Source: a virus. Taken from it: a stretch of DNA of 64,000 nucleotides. Location of the stretch: the IMG/VR virus record IMGVR_UViG_3300002350_000003, positions 19,985 to 83,984 of that record. One strand, written 5' to 3'. Both the position numbers and the translations under genes were made by a program. Below are positions 9,317-17,083 of the stretch, in pieces. A model generated the notes under the pieces. The model had not been told where the DNA came from, made no database searches, and worked only from the letters and a program-made list of their open reading frames with translations. Position 1 is the first letter of the stretch. Every line of letters starts with the position of its first letter.

Positions 9317-9986
9317 ACAAATTTCCGTCAGCAAAAGCCTTATCAAAGTTCATGTTTTGGTATACCGCACGATGAGTTTTCATAAGCTTAATAAATATAT
9401 TTGCTTCATCTTTAACGTCCTGTAGAGCATCGTGAGCATTGTCAAAACTTAAGCCCATTCTCTCACGCAAAGAATCCATGCTTATAGATCTAACACTGGG
9501 ATCGCTTTCAGTCCAAGCAAATACACTATCCATGATATCTATCTTATAGACTCTACTGAATAGTTTTTGCTGCTCTCTCTCTTTGTCCCAAGGTCCAAAA
9601 TCTCTACATAGTCTGTTTATTATGTGCATATCGAAGCCAATTATATTAAAACCAACAGGGATAGGATTAAAAAATGGTTCACCCTTCCAGTTGTATTGAT
9701 CAACAAATTTTGTAAATTTATTCCATACGGACTTTAAGGATGGTGCTAATTCTAATTGCTCCCTTGTCTTCTTTGTTATCTTTAGAGCTTCATCTTGTAT
9801 GGGGTCAAATCCAGCCGCTATAGCTTTTTCATCATCAAAAATAGGCTTAATTTCACTGTTGAATTGCCCCTTCATCTGCAATGTTCTTCCATCTAAGGCA
9901 ATAGCGGCGATTTGTGTTGGTTGAGTACGATGTGGATTGCGTGATCCTGTTTCAAAATCAAATATAATATAGTCTCTATTAGCCAT
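9306..9986 (-). CDS. DnaQ-like DEDDh 3'-5' exonuclease (proofreading)
   Basis: The 226-residue protein has the three exonuclease motifs: FDFETGS at residues 9-15 (D10, E12), NIIGFDMHIINRLC near 115 (the second Asp) and HDALQDVKDEANIF near 185 (His and last Asp, DEDDh type). It would proofread for the polymerase, like DnaQ/epsilon. It lies between the two halves of dnaE, overlapping the N-half stop by 8 bases and the C-half start by 11, so the three products are made in order from one message. No clamp-binding motif is obvious. Confidence 0.9.
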   Translation of the reverse strand: MANRDYIIFDFETGSRNPHRTQPTQIAAIALDGRTLQMKGQFNSEIKPIFDDEKAIAAGFDPIQDEALKITKKTREQLELAPSLKSVWNKFTKFVDQYNWKGEPFFNPIPVGFNIIGFDMHIINRLCRDFGPWDKEREQQKLFSRVYKIDIMDSVFAWTESDPSVRSISMDSLRERMGLSFDNAHDALQDVKDEANIFIKLMKTHRAVYQNMNFDKAFADGNLYVK

Positions 9987-11604
9987 TAGATACTCCTGTT
10001 AGTTCTTCAATCTTCATAATTTTATCTAGCAAATTGATTCCTAGAACGTCAAACTTTACGTGGCCCAGTGCCTCTAAGTCTGCCATTTCAAGTCCAGCCA
10101 CCTTTTCTGACGAGCCTTTTTGTTTTACCATTGGGCATACCTTTTGAAGTGGCTCTGCTGAAATTACCACACCGGCAGCGTGTTTGCCTTGAGTTTTAAA
10201 TGTTCCCTCTATCTGAATAGCTTGTTCAAAATATTCAGCATACTCTCCCTCAAGTTTTCCATCTTCTGATATTCTACAGAAATCTCTTAGATCCTCAGAG
10301 TTATTAATCAAAGCCCACTTAATAATAGATCGATCTTCATCATCCATTTCTGCTAATTGATCTGAGATTCTTGCTTCGTCTGGTATACAGTTACTTATAG
10401 CATTCATTTCAGAGAATGAGCAAGCCTCATTAACACGTAAAACTTCCTTAATAGCACTCTTTCCTTGAAGTCTTCCAAACGTTAACATTTGGCTAACTCG
10501 ACTATTCCCATACTTATCTTTTAGATATGCAATAATTTCATCACGCTTAGTACCGGGAACGTCTATATCAATATCTGGTAGAGATATATGATCAGCACTG
10601 TTTCTTCCAGCGTTATAAAATCGTGCAAATAGAAGGTCAAACTCTATTGGGTCAATCTTCGTTATGCCAATTAAATATGAGATTAAACATCCTGCGGCAG
10701 ATCCTCTACCGGGACCAGATAGCCAACCCATATCATTAACGTGCTTTATAATATCACGAACAATAAGAAAATATCCGAATAGATTAGCATCTTTAATAAC
10801 ATCAAACTCTTCCTTGAATCTACTCAAATACTTCTGCTTATCTTCTTCGTTTGATACCTTGTTTTGATCTATTAATATTTTCTTCCAGCCAATACGACAT
10901 AGTTCCTTGAGATAATCTTCTTCTGATGCCCCTTTTGGACATTCAAATTTAGGCAACATTGGCTTGCTGAGAATATCGTAGTCTTCACACTGGTCATAAA
11001 TCTCTTTTAGTTTAGATGAGTCTAAGCCCTTAGATTCGTCTTTGTCTTTAACGTAGAAAGAGTCTTGCATAAAATATACCAATTTATCCATATGCTCTTG
11101 GGGATATTTTGAGTCTACATTTATACCACCGCTGTTGTCTGGCCTAATGCATTTCTTTATTTTTGGTAGCGTAGTCTTCATATCAGAACATAATAATATT
11201 CTGTGAAGTTTGGCATCTTCCCTATTTGTATAATAACTAATAGGCATTGATTCAGTAGGAGCATTATAGACACTAATCAAATTTTTACTGATATTTGTGT
11301 TGTCATATTGCTCTGGTAATTTACCATTTTCATCTAGTGATGAAACCATCTCAATTAACTCGTACCACCCATCTTTATTCTTAGCAAAAAGTGTAGCAAA
11401 ATCAAATGAGCATCCAATGATGGGCTTTATACCCTGTTTTTTGCAGGCTTTATAAAAAGCAACTGCACCAGATAATGTTTTATAATCACAAATACCACAT
11501 GCTGGATATCCATTATACTTACATTTTTTAGCCAATTCTTCTGGCTTTGAATAACCTTTGAGCAAACTGTAATGGGTATAATTCTTCAACGGGAACCAGT
11601 TCAT
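9979..11604 (-). CDS. dnaE: DNA polymerase III alpha subunit, N-terminal half with palm (split DnaE)
   Basis: The 541-residue protein holds a PHP-like domain and the whole palm. Residues 8-70 align with the DnaE PHP start (THYSLLKG, GICDYKTLSGAVAFY), but the metal-binding HxH is reduced, so PHP catalysis is probably lost. SGPGRGSAAG is at 297-306, the catalytic PDIDID at 343-348, and the third palm Asp in VKFDVLG (D519). It ends 22 residues after that Asp, in a linker present in intact DnaE. AAGGAAATAT precedes the ATG. A perfect sigma70 -10 lies upstream. Confidence 0.9.
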   Translation of the reverse strand: MNWFPLKNYTHYSLLKGYSKPEELAKKCKYNGYPACGICDYKTLSGAVAFYKACKKQGIKPIIGCSFDFATLFAKNKDGWYELIEMVSSLDENGKLPEQYDNTNISKNLISVYNAPTESMPISYYTNREDAKLHRILLCSDMKTTLPKIKKCIRPDNSGGINVDSKYPQEHMDKLVYFMQDSFYVKDKDESKGLDSSKLKEIYDQCEDYDILSKPMLPKFECPKGASEEDYLKELCRIGWKKILIDQNKVSNEEDKQKYLSRFKEEFDVIKDANLFGYFLIVRDIIKHVNDMGWLSGPGRGSAAGCLISYLIGITKIDPIEFDLLFARFYNAGRNSADHISLPDIDIDVPGTKRDEIIAYLKDKYGNSRVSQMLTFGRLQGKSAIKEVLRVNEACSFSEMNAISNCIPDEARISDQLAEMDDEDRSIIKWALINNSEDLRDFCRISEDGKLEGEYAEYFEQAIQIEGTFKTQGKHAAGVVISAEPLQKVCPMVKQKGSSEKVAGLEMADLEALGHVKFDVLGINLLDKIMKIEELTGVSNG

Positions 11605-11640
11605 ATATTTCCTTATTCAAAATCAAGAGATCAACAACTT

Positions 11641-11669
11641 ATTATACCGCCTTGGGGGCCATAAGTCAA
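11641..11669 (-). promoter_or_regulatory. Sigma70-type promoter for the split-polymerase operon
   Basis: On the minus strand TTGACT (11664-11669) is followed by a 17-base spacer and TATAAT (11641-11646). The predicted transcript starts about 30 bases upstream of the dnaE N-half ATG at 11604. Hexamers and spacing are near consensus. Confidence 0.85.
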
Positions 11670-11679
11670 TATGACCCCC
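11654..11679 (-). other. GC-rich inverted repeat overlapping the promoter (terminator stem or operator)
   Basis: On the minus strand GGGGGTCAT and ATGGCCCCC form a stem with one mismatch around an 8-base loop. The promoter -35 falls in the loop. It follows the stop of the gene at 11693, so it could be a weak terminator, but there is no T-run. The overlap with -35 and spacer also fits an operator. Confidence 0.5.
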
Positions 11680-11692
11680 ATTCAAAATTTAA

Positions 11693-12679
11693 TTACCAAC
11701 TCTTACACGCCCAATATCGACTTTTCCACTTTGGACCCGGATTATCACAATTGTGTCTAGCTCTGAAACTCTTACGTCTTTCTGGAATGTTTTTCTTAAT
11801 TGTCATATTTGGATCGCCAAATCTAACAATAACAACATTTCCACTCTCATTTTTGACGTATACTGCAAACTTTTTAGGACCATTAGAAGTTCTAAATGGT
11901 TTATTAAGAGTAACTTTTCTTCCTTGGTACTCGCTGCCTTCACCCATATACATTAAGACTCTGCCATCTTTTTCGTAATAGCCTTTGCGTCTGTATGTAT
12001 AAACTTCTCCAGTTTTTGTATCTTGATATTCATATGAACCTTCTGTTTCTTCTTCATCGTCGCCGGTATATTCATCTTCGTATTTCCCCGGTTCATAGTA
12101 TTTAACGAAATCATATACATTTTGTATATAGATTTCTGCTTTGGAAATCATATCCTTAGTCCAATCTTGGAATTCTACTGACAACTGCATAACTTTTAAT
12201 TTTGTGACTATTTCCATAAGCTGATCGTGCATTTTTTGTATTTGCTCAAGAGCCATTTCATCACCACCATCAGATTGAGCTTTTTTCCAAGCTTCTGGAT
12301 CTGGACGATCTTTGTCGCCCCTTTTTGCTGGCTTGTAGTTTTTACCTTCACGTTCTTTTTTCTTACGTATATTTTCCCATAAGCCGGGTTTTTCTGCTGC
12401 AATATCATACTCTTCTACTTCTTCGCCAAAGTCTTCATACTCTGCTTGAGTTGGGATATAAAAATTTTCTTCTGTGATTTCTTCTTCGTATCCATAATTT
12501 TCCATTTGCAATTTAAAATCAGCCGCTTCTACGCACCCACAATCTGCGGTAGCTTGACCAATACAAATTGCCACTCTTTGAGAATTATCTGGATATTCTT
12601 TTTTCATAACTTCGCTACCCATGCATCGTGCTACGAACTTATCTTTGTCTTCATCTTTATTTCTTTTAGGAAGTGGCAT
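11693..12679 (-). CDS. Hypothetical acidic protein with conserved basic/Cys C-terminal domain
   Basis: The 328-residue protein starts at ATG 12679 (TTGGAGAC upstream) rather than 12691. The first 45 residues (MPLPKRNKDEDKDKFVARC, then PDNSQRVAICIGQ) form a small motif with conserved Cys. The middle is strongly acidic and helical. The last 60 residues contain FGDPNMTIKKNIPERRKSFR and CDNPGPKWKSRYWACKSW, a recognisable conserved module in large phage proteins, but I cannot assign its function. It precedes the strong promoter of the polymerase operon. Confidence 0.65.
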   Translation of the reverse strand: MPLPKRNKDEDKDKFVARCMGSEVMKKEYPDNSQRVAICIGQATADCGCVEAADFKLQMENYGYEEEITEENFYIPTQAEYEDFGEEVEEYDIAAEKPGLWENIRKKKEREGKNYKPAKRGDKDRPDPEAWKKAQSDGGDEMALEQIQKMHDQLMEIVTKLKVMQLSVEFQDWTKDMISKAEIYIQNVYDFVKYYEPGKYEDEYTGDDEEETEGSYEYQDTKTGEVYTYRRKGYYEKDGRVLMYMGEGSEYQGRKVTLNKPFRTSNGPKKFAVYVKNESGNVVIVRFGDPNMTIKKNIPERRKSFRARHNCDNPGPKWKSRYWACKSW

Positions 12680-13538
12680 AATTGTCTCCAAGTATTAGTT
12701 TTTTAGCGTCGTTAAAAATGTTATCTAAGCTTTCTCTGGGTATTCTATTTCTAAAATAGTTGTAAGCACCCAACACCATTATGTCATTTGGATCTTTAGT
12801 TATTTCTAGCCATCCAACGAAATAATTCCAAACCCTGTCCTCTAAGACTAGTCTATATTTAACACCTTCTGGTCTACCAAATCTATGTAACCATCCTAGT
12901 TGTGGTAAGCATATTGCCCGTCCACCATTTCTTCTAAATTTTTCGTGTATATATCCTTCTTCTCCACCAAATCCTTTGAAGTGCTTATTAAAGCCTAGCC
13001 AGTTTTTTGTCTCGCATGAAAAAAGTCCAAGCCCCATCATTGGTATATCAAAAGGTTCTCCCTTTTCGTAAGCTTCTGTATTTGTCCCCCATGTTCCAAA
13101 CATATCTCCACGCCAAGCGGGATCAAATTGAGTTGAATAACTAACTTGATCGTCATATATCATTGGTCCTTGTATTATATCTTTGCAGTCTGGATTACTT
13201 TCATAGTATTTTAATAGCGATTCTATTGCACCGGGCTTGATTAAAACGTGGCAGTCAATAGATATTGCATATTTACCAGACGAGTTAGAAAATATTTCAT
13301 TTCTTACTGCTGTACTAGCCTTTTCTTCATATGGTATATATTTTACGTGATTTCTAAGCCACCCAGATACGTCTTTAACAGCCTGCCCGTGCTTTCCTGT
13401 TGGATTATTGTCTATAATTATTATCTCATAGTCAATATTTTTTAGTATCTCTTGGTACATTACTAACGATTGAGTGGTAAAATACACTCCATCAAAATCG
13501 TCATATGTAGCCATTCCTATTGTAAGTAATTTACTCAT
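12666..13538 (-). CDS. Glycosyltransferase family 2-like protein
   Basis: The 290-residue protein opens MSKLLTIGMATYDDFDGVYF, then EIIIIDNNPTG near residue 45 and YAISIDCHVLIKPGAIESLL near 95. The last is the DXD region, with Cys replacing the middle acid (IDCHV). GLGLFSCETKNWLGFNKHFK and FGGEEGYIHEKF near 185-205 fit the ED/GT2 acceptor region. I chose ATG 13538 (AAGGAAAT upstream) over a TTG 15 bases earlier. It stands among replication genes, away from the main glycosyltransferase island. Confidence 0.8.
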   Translation of the reverse strand: MSKLLTIGMATYDDFDGVYFTTQSLVMYQEILKNIDYEIIIIDNNPTGKHGQAVKDVSGWLRNHVKYIPYEEKASTAVRNEIFSNSSGKYAISIDCHVLIKPGAIESLLKYYESNPDCKDIIQGPMIYDDQVSYSTQFDPAWRGDMFGTWGTNTEAYEKGEPFDIPMMGLGLFSCETKNWLGFNKHFKGFGGEEGYIHEKFRRNGGRAICLPQLGWLHRFGRPEGVKYRLVLEDRVWNYFVGWLEITKDPNDIMVLGAYNYFRNRIPRESLDNIFNDAKKLILGDNYATS

Positions 13539-13549
13539 ATTTCCTTTTC

Positions 13550-14572
13550 TCAACCGGGAGCAGAATAGAATCCAATATCAAATCCTGACCTTGTACAATC
13601 CTTTATGGTTTGTTCCATACCATTAGTTTTTATGCTATTCTCTATATATATACACATGTTCTGGTCGGTTTCGGGCCACTTGTTTTTGCAATAATGGCAC
13701 AATTTAGTGCATTTCCAGTTCTCTCTATTGGGCGAAATTGGCTGTGGTTTTTCATTCTTTTTGATGTCTAGAAACCTTTCCTTTAGCATCTCCAAGAACC
13801 TTTTTTCATCAGCTTTATCAAAACACATCGAAAATGGACCACCATCCTTAATAAAAAAGATACTCATTATTGACTGCTTGTACTGGGGGAAGAGCTTAGA
13901 AATTGCATAATTATATAGCAATAACTGAGGATCTGAACATAGCTTACCATATGTCTTTTCCTCGCCGGTTGCCCAATCTAGCCTACGACCTGTCTTCCAA
14001 TCTATTACTTCAATAATACCTTCTTCTGTTTCTGTTACTAAGTCAATAGTACCCTTAATAGCAAGCTGCCCTTTTATCTTTTGACCATTTACTTCATACT
14101 CATAGAAAGCCCAATCTTCATCGATTGGTATATCAAAGTGAGGCTCTGCCGCCACTATTTTCCTTAGTCTTGGATCAAACTGACCATTGTTATATCTAAC
14201 AGCGTCAAAACACATTTTTAAACAATCTTCTCTATCTTTTTTGGTAAATTTATTATGAGAAGATCTATTAGAATAATAATCAAAACTAAGATTTAAAAGT
14301 TTATCTATTATCTTATCTGTCAAAAATTCATTTTTATCAATGATAATAGACCCTAAAGCATCATCTTGAAATTGTATTTTTTTGATCTTTAGATTTTGTT
14401 GAATTTTTTCTTTGGTTTTAGCTAATATTTCCATAACCTTGTGGACAATAGTACCCATATCTGCACGTTTACCAGACGGTTGATTAAATCCTAAGTTATA
14501 AGTAATAAAATAACTCATTTGACAATATTCATATTGGTTATATGAAGAACTTCTAATATAAGTACATAACAT
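13550..14572 (-). CDS. Cas4/RecB-like PD-(D/E)XK nuclease with iron-sulfur cysteines
   Basis: The 340-residue protein has an N-terminal Cys in YEYCQMSYF (about residue 17) and three clustered C-terminal Cys in CTKLCHYCKNKWPETDQNMC. This layout holds a 4Fe-4S cluster in Cas4 and AddB-type nucleases. The nuclease core has GTIVHKVMEIL (the His of motif I), IEVIDWKTGRRL (D-x-K, about residue 190) and DPQLLLYNYAIS (motif QxxxY). It would resect or trim DNA ends in recombination. AGGAAC precedes the ATG. It is not beside a CRISPR array. Confidence 0.85.
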   Translation of the reverse strand: MLCTYIRSSSYNQYEYCQMSYFITYNLGFNQPSGKRADMGTIVHKVMEILAKTKEKIQQNLKIKKIQFQDDALGSIIIDKNEFLTDKIIDKLLNLSFDYYSNRSSHNKFTKKDREDCLKMCFDAVRYNNGQFDPRLRKIVAAEPHFDIPIDEDWAFYEYEVNGQKIKGQLAIKGTIDLVTETEEGIIEVIDWKTGRRLDWATGEEKTYGKLCSDPQLLLYNYAISKLFPQYKQSIMSIFFIKDGGPFSMCFDKADEKRFLEMLKERFLDIKKNEKPQPISPNRENWKCTKLCHYCKNKWPETDQNMCIYIENSIKTNGMEQTIKDCTRSGFDIGFYSAPG

Positions 14573-15256
14573 TTATTGTTCCTTTGTTATTAATTTGCAT
14601 AGCTCTATAAATCTCTCTTGACTTAATTCCCACTTCATTTTATTTATATCTTTGTGTAACCACTGGATATTGTCTGTCGTATACCCTAGATCACTGTTTA
14701 TTCTGTCTAATGATGCGGTTTGTACTGTTGGTTTTTCTCCAAACTTTGGGAATTGTAATTCTAATCCAGACAAAGAACATTTTCTATTTTGCATTTTAAA
14801 TTGTTGCCATAGATCATCAACAGTAATTTGAAAATTAATCTTTCTTTTTTTCGCTCCATGCTTTAATGAATAAAAATACCTTGCTGGTATAGTGTGATGT
14901 TTTCTATTATTTTCTATTGCTATTTGGAATTTTGAACTTTTAGTGTGTTCTCTCTCTGTAATTCCATGTTTTTCTAGAGCCTTTTTTACTATAGCTTTTC
15001 TTTGAAATCCTGCAAGTATAGCTACGTCTTTTAGACTTAAATTTTGTTTGATATAATACTCTTCAAGGAATTCTTTGGTCAATATTTTAGAACTATCTTT
15101 TAAGTTAGATCTATACAGGCCATATTTTTTTATATATTGACTTATTGAATTATGAGAATTGATATTGAATTCTTTAGCTATTTGGTTAATGCTCTTTCTT
15201 TGTTTAATATAATGCTCTTCAAGAAATTCTTTGGTTAAAAGATCTTTTGGTTTCAT
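14573..15256 (-). CDS. HNH-type homing endonuclease with helix-turn-helix repeats
   Basis: The 227-residue protein starts at ATG 15256 (AAGGAG upstream). Two N-terminal repeats read LTKEFLEE(H/Y)YIKQ, each followed by a helix-turn-helix-like segment (NQIAKEFNI, KDVAILAGF), typical DNA-recognition modules of phage homing enzymes. The C-terminal half has CSLSGLELQF, then ASLDRINSDLGYTTDNIQWL, the HNH variant of freestanding phage endonucleases. It separates the nuclease gene from dNMP kinase and has its own upstream GTGTATA motif, both signs of insertion. Confidence 0.8.
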   Translation of the reverse strand: MKPKDLLTKEFLEEHYIKQRKSINQIAKEFNINSHNSISQYIKKYGLYRSNLKDSSKILTKEFLEEYYIKQNLSLKDVAILAGFQRKAIVKKALEKHGITEREHTKSSKFQIAIENNRKHHTIPARYFYSLKHGAKKRKINFQITVDDLWQQFKMQNRKCSLSGLELQFPKFGEKPTVQTASLDRINSDLGYTTDNIQWLHKDINKMKWELSQERFIELCKLITKEQ

Positions 15257-15289
15257 ATTATGCTCCTTAGTGAAGGACTTTAGTACATA

Positions 15290-15301
15290 ATATGTATACA
15301 C
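15290..15301 (-). promoter_or_regulatory. GTGTATA-type motif upstream of HNH gene
   Basis: The minus strand reads GTGTATACATAT, 34 bases before the ATG at 15256. It matches motifs before four other genes in this window. No sigma70 -35 hexamer lies at the right distance. Confidence 0.4.
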
Positions 15302-15309
15302 ATAAAATA

Positions 15310-16050
15310 CTAATTTCTCCAAAAGGTATTATTCTTGAGTTCGTCACATAGAACTTCTAGTGTCATATTATGATTATCAATTACTGTATCAAAATTGTGC
15401 CAATCAAATCTGTCGCTATCTAATGATGATTCTGATTCAGAATCACTATTGAACATGTTCCTAGTTAATCTTATAACTATTCCGCCATTGTCCTTGATAG
15501 CCTTGACTTCGTTTGGGAATCTAACATCTGGAACAATAGCCAACTGAGAATCTTCATTTAGTATTTTGTTTATTGTTGCGTGTACCCAAGCATCTGACTT
15601 AACCCGTCTTATTATTTTAGTTCCAAAGTATTCTAAAAACTCTCTATGAGTCATATTTCCAGTTTTATTTGTTGGGGTTGGCATTTCTTCCCATAGAAAT
15701 GGGGTATGTTCATTCTTTTGATCGTCAGTGCCATATACATTCTTAGAATTGAGTCCAAATAAATTAACTGACATGTCTTTCAAGTAATCTGCGAAATGGT
15801 ACACCTTGACATAAGGCCACAATTCTTTTTCTGCATACTCAATAAAAATTGAGTCTTTTCTAGTAACATCAAATATTCCATATCCACTTGTTCCAGTTAT
15901 ATCCTGAGTATTTATTAGTAGGTTGCCATCGTCGCTGATAGCAAAATCATTAATCATAGACCTTTCTTTCAGCACTTGGCCATTAATATAATTCGCTACT
16001 GTGTTTTTACCAGACTGTTTTCTACCAGAAATCCCAATAATTTTAACCAT
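15310..16050 (-). CDS. Deoxynucleoside monophosphate kinase
   Basis: The 246-residue protein begins with MVKIIGISGRKQSGKNTVAN, a P-loop (residues 6-17) of the type in phage T4 gp1-like dNMP kinases. It converts dNMPs to dNDPs in the cytoplasm. Supporting segments are KDMSVNLFGLNSKNVYGTDD and TNKTGNMTHREFLEYFGTKI, and VPDVRFPNEVKAIKDNGGI near residue 170, the family's conserved D-x-R-F-x-N-E. It overlaps the primase stop by 8 bases and sits in a replication block. Confidence 0.85.
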   Translation of the reverse strand: MVKIIGISGRKQSGKNTVANYINGQVLKERSMINDFAISDDGNLLINTQDITGTSGYGIFDVTRKDSIFIEYAEKELWPYVKVYHFADYLKDMSVNLFGLNSKNVYGTDDQKNEHTPFLWEEMPTPTNKTGNMTHREFLEYFGTKIIRRVKSDAWVHATINKILNEDSQLAIVPDVRFPNEVKAIKDNGGIVIRLTRNMFNSDSESESSLDSDRFDWHNFDTVIDNHNMTLEVLCDELKNNTFWRN

Positions 16051-17083
16051 TTATTGTTCCCCTAACCTGTGGTATGATAATATTCTGTATTTGTTCGACT
16101 CTCATCTCGCCAACGTCTTTGGTTGGTATTTTGGGGAAAGATAACTTATACATTCTACCCAATTGTCTTTGGAGTTGAACTTTTGCCTCTCGACCCGCTT
16201 GATCATTGTCTAGTAAGACTATTATATGAGTGAGGGGCATTTTAGACAGTTTTAATTCTTGTTCTTTGCTAAGATTCCTACCAAAAAGACTCATTGACTG
16301 AGTAATACCAGCTTCATATAGTCTCCAAACATCGCCCTGTCCTTCTACTAGAAATAATGATGATGTTTGTTTAACACTTTCTATAGCTCGGTGATAGTTA
16401 TAAAAGAAATATCTCTTATCAAACCCCTTTGGGTCTAGAAGAAACTTTGGGCTTCTATATTCTTTTATAGACCTTGCTATACAAGCTATTACTTTATCGC
16501 CCGTATCATTATGAATGGGGACTACTGATCTTTCGTATAATTTTGATCCACGATCATAACAATCTCCAACATCAAAATGAACTAAAGTTTCTGGTTTGAA
16601 TCCCCTAGATATAAAATATTGTGACGGTGTTTTTACGCATTCTTCTATTTCAATTGCTGGATAATTATCATCTAGTTTAACTTTAGAGTTTATTGTGTTT
16701 ACTAGTTTATTAAAGTCATCTTCTTTTATTGGTTCTTTAACAATAGTTTTTTGAGATGAGCTTCTATCTTTTTTGATACCTAGAAAATCACACGCCCATT
16801 TTAGAGCATCAGAAAATTCAGCCTCTACTCCAATCTCCTTTGAAAGTGATCCTCTTATAACTCCAAATATATCATTCCTGTATTGTTGCTGACAATCTCT
16901 AGTCCAGCATTTCCATATGCCTTTATCTTTAGAGAATGAGAATGCTCTTGGGTTATCGCTGCCTTCGTGGACAGGACAATTACAATAGATGTTATCTCCC
17001 AAAACTTCGTATTTCATACCTAGTTTTGAGAATACTTCTTCTGATTGCTCGTTAAGACTATTCTTGATCTTCTGCAAGTCCAT
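16043..17083 (-). CDS. dnaG: DNA primase (DnaG-like, zinc finger plus TOPRIM)
   Basis: The 346-residue protein makes RNA primers for the replisome. It has an N-terminal CHC2-type zinc finger: CNCPVHEGSDN then GIWKCWTRDC (about 34-63). The TOPRIM domain follows: SLFLVEGQGDVWRLYEAGI near residue 245 and HIIVLLDNDQAGREA near 290 (metal-binding E and DxD). It lacks the long C-terminal helicase-binding domain of cellular DnaG (about 580 residues). The start lies 26 bases inside the dnaB gene, tying it to helicase expression. Confidence 0.9.
   Translation of the reverse strand: MDLQKIKNSLNEQSEEVFSKLGMKYEVLGDNIYCNCPVHEGSDNPRAFSFSKDKGIWKCWTRDCQQQYRNDIFGVIRGSLSKEIGVEAEFSDALKWACDFLGIKKDRSSSQKTIVKEPIKEDDFNKLVNTINSKVKLDDNYPAIEIEECVKTPSQYFISRGFKPETLVHFDVGDCYDRGSKLYERSVVPIHNDTGDKVIACIARSIKEYRSPKFLLDPKGFDKRYFFYNYHRAIESVKQTSSLFLVEGQGDVWRLYEAGITQSMSLFGRNLSKEQELKLSKMPLTHIIVLLDNDQAGREAKVQLQRQLGRMYKLSFPKIPTKDVGEMRVEQIQNIIIPQVRGTING

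Noticed and set aside
7745-11604. Split intein joining the two DnaE halves
   Set aside because: Neither half carries intein N- or C-terminal motifs at the junction; the halves end in normal polymerase sequence.
13550-14572. CRISPR system because of a Cas4-like nuclease
   Set aside because: No repeat-spacer array and no other cas gene is present; this nuclease family is common in phages.
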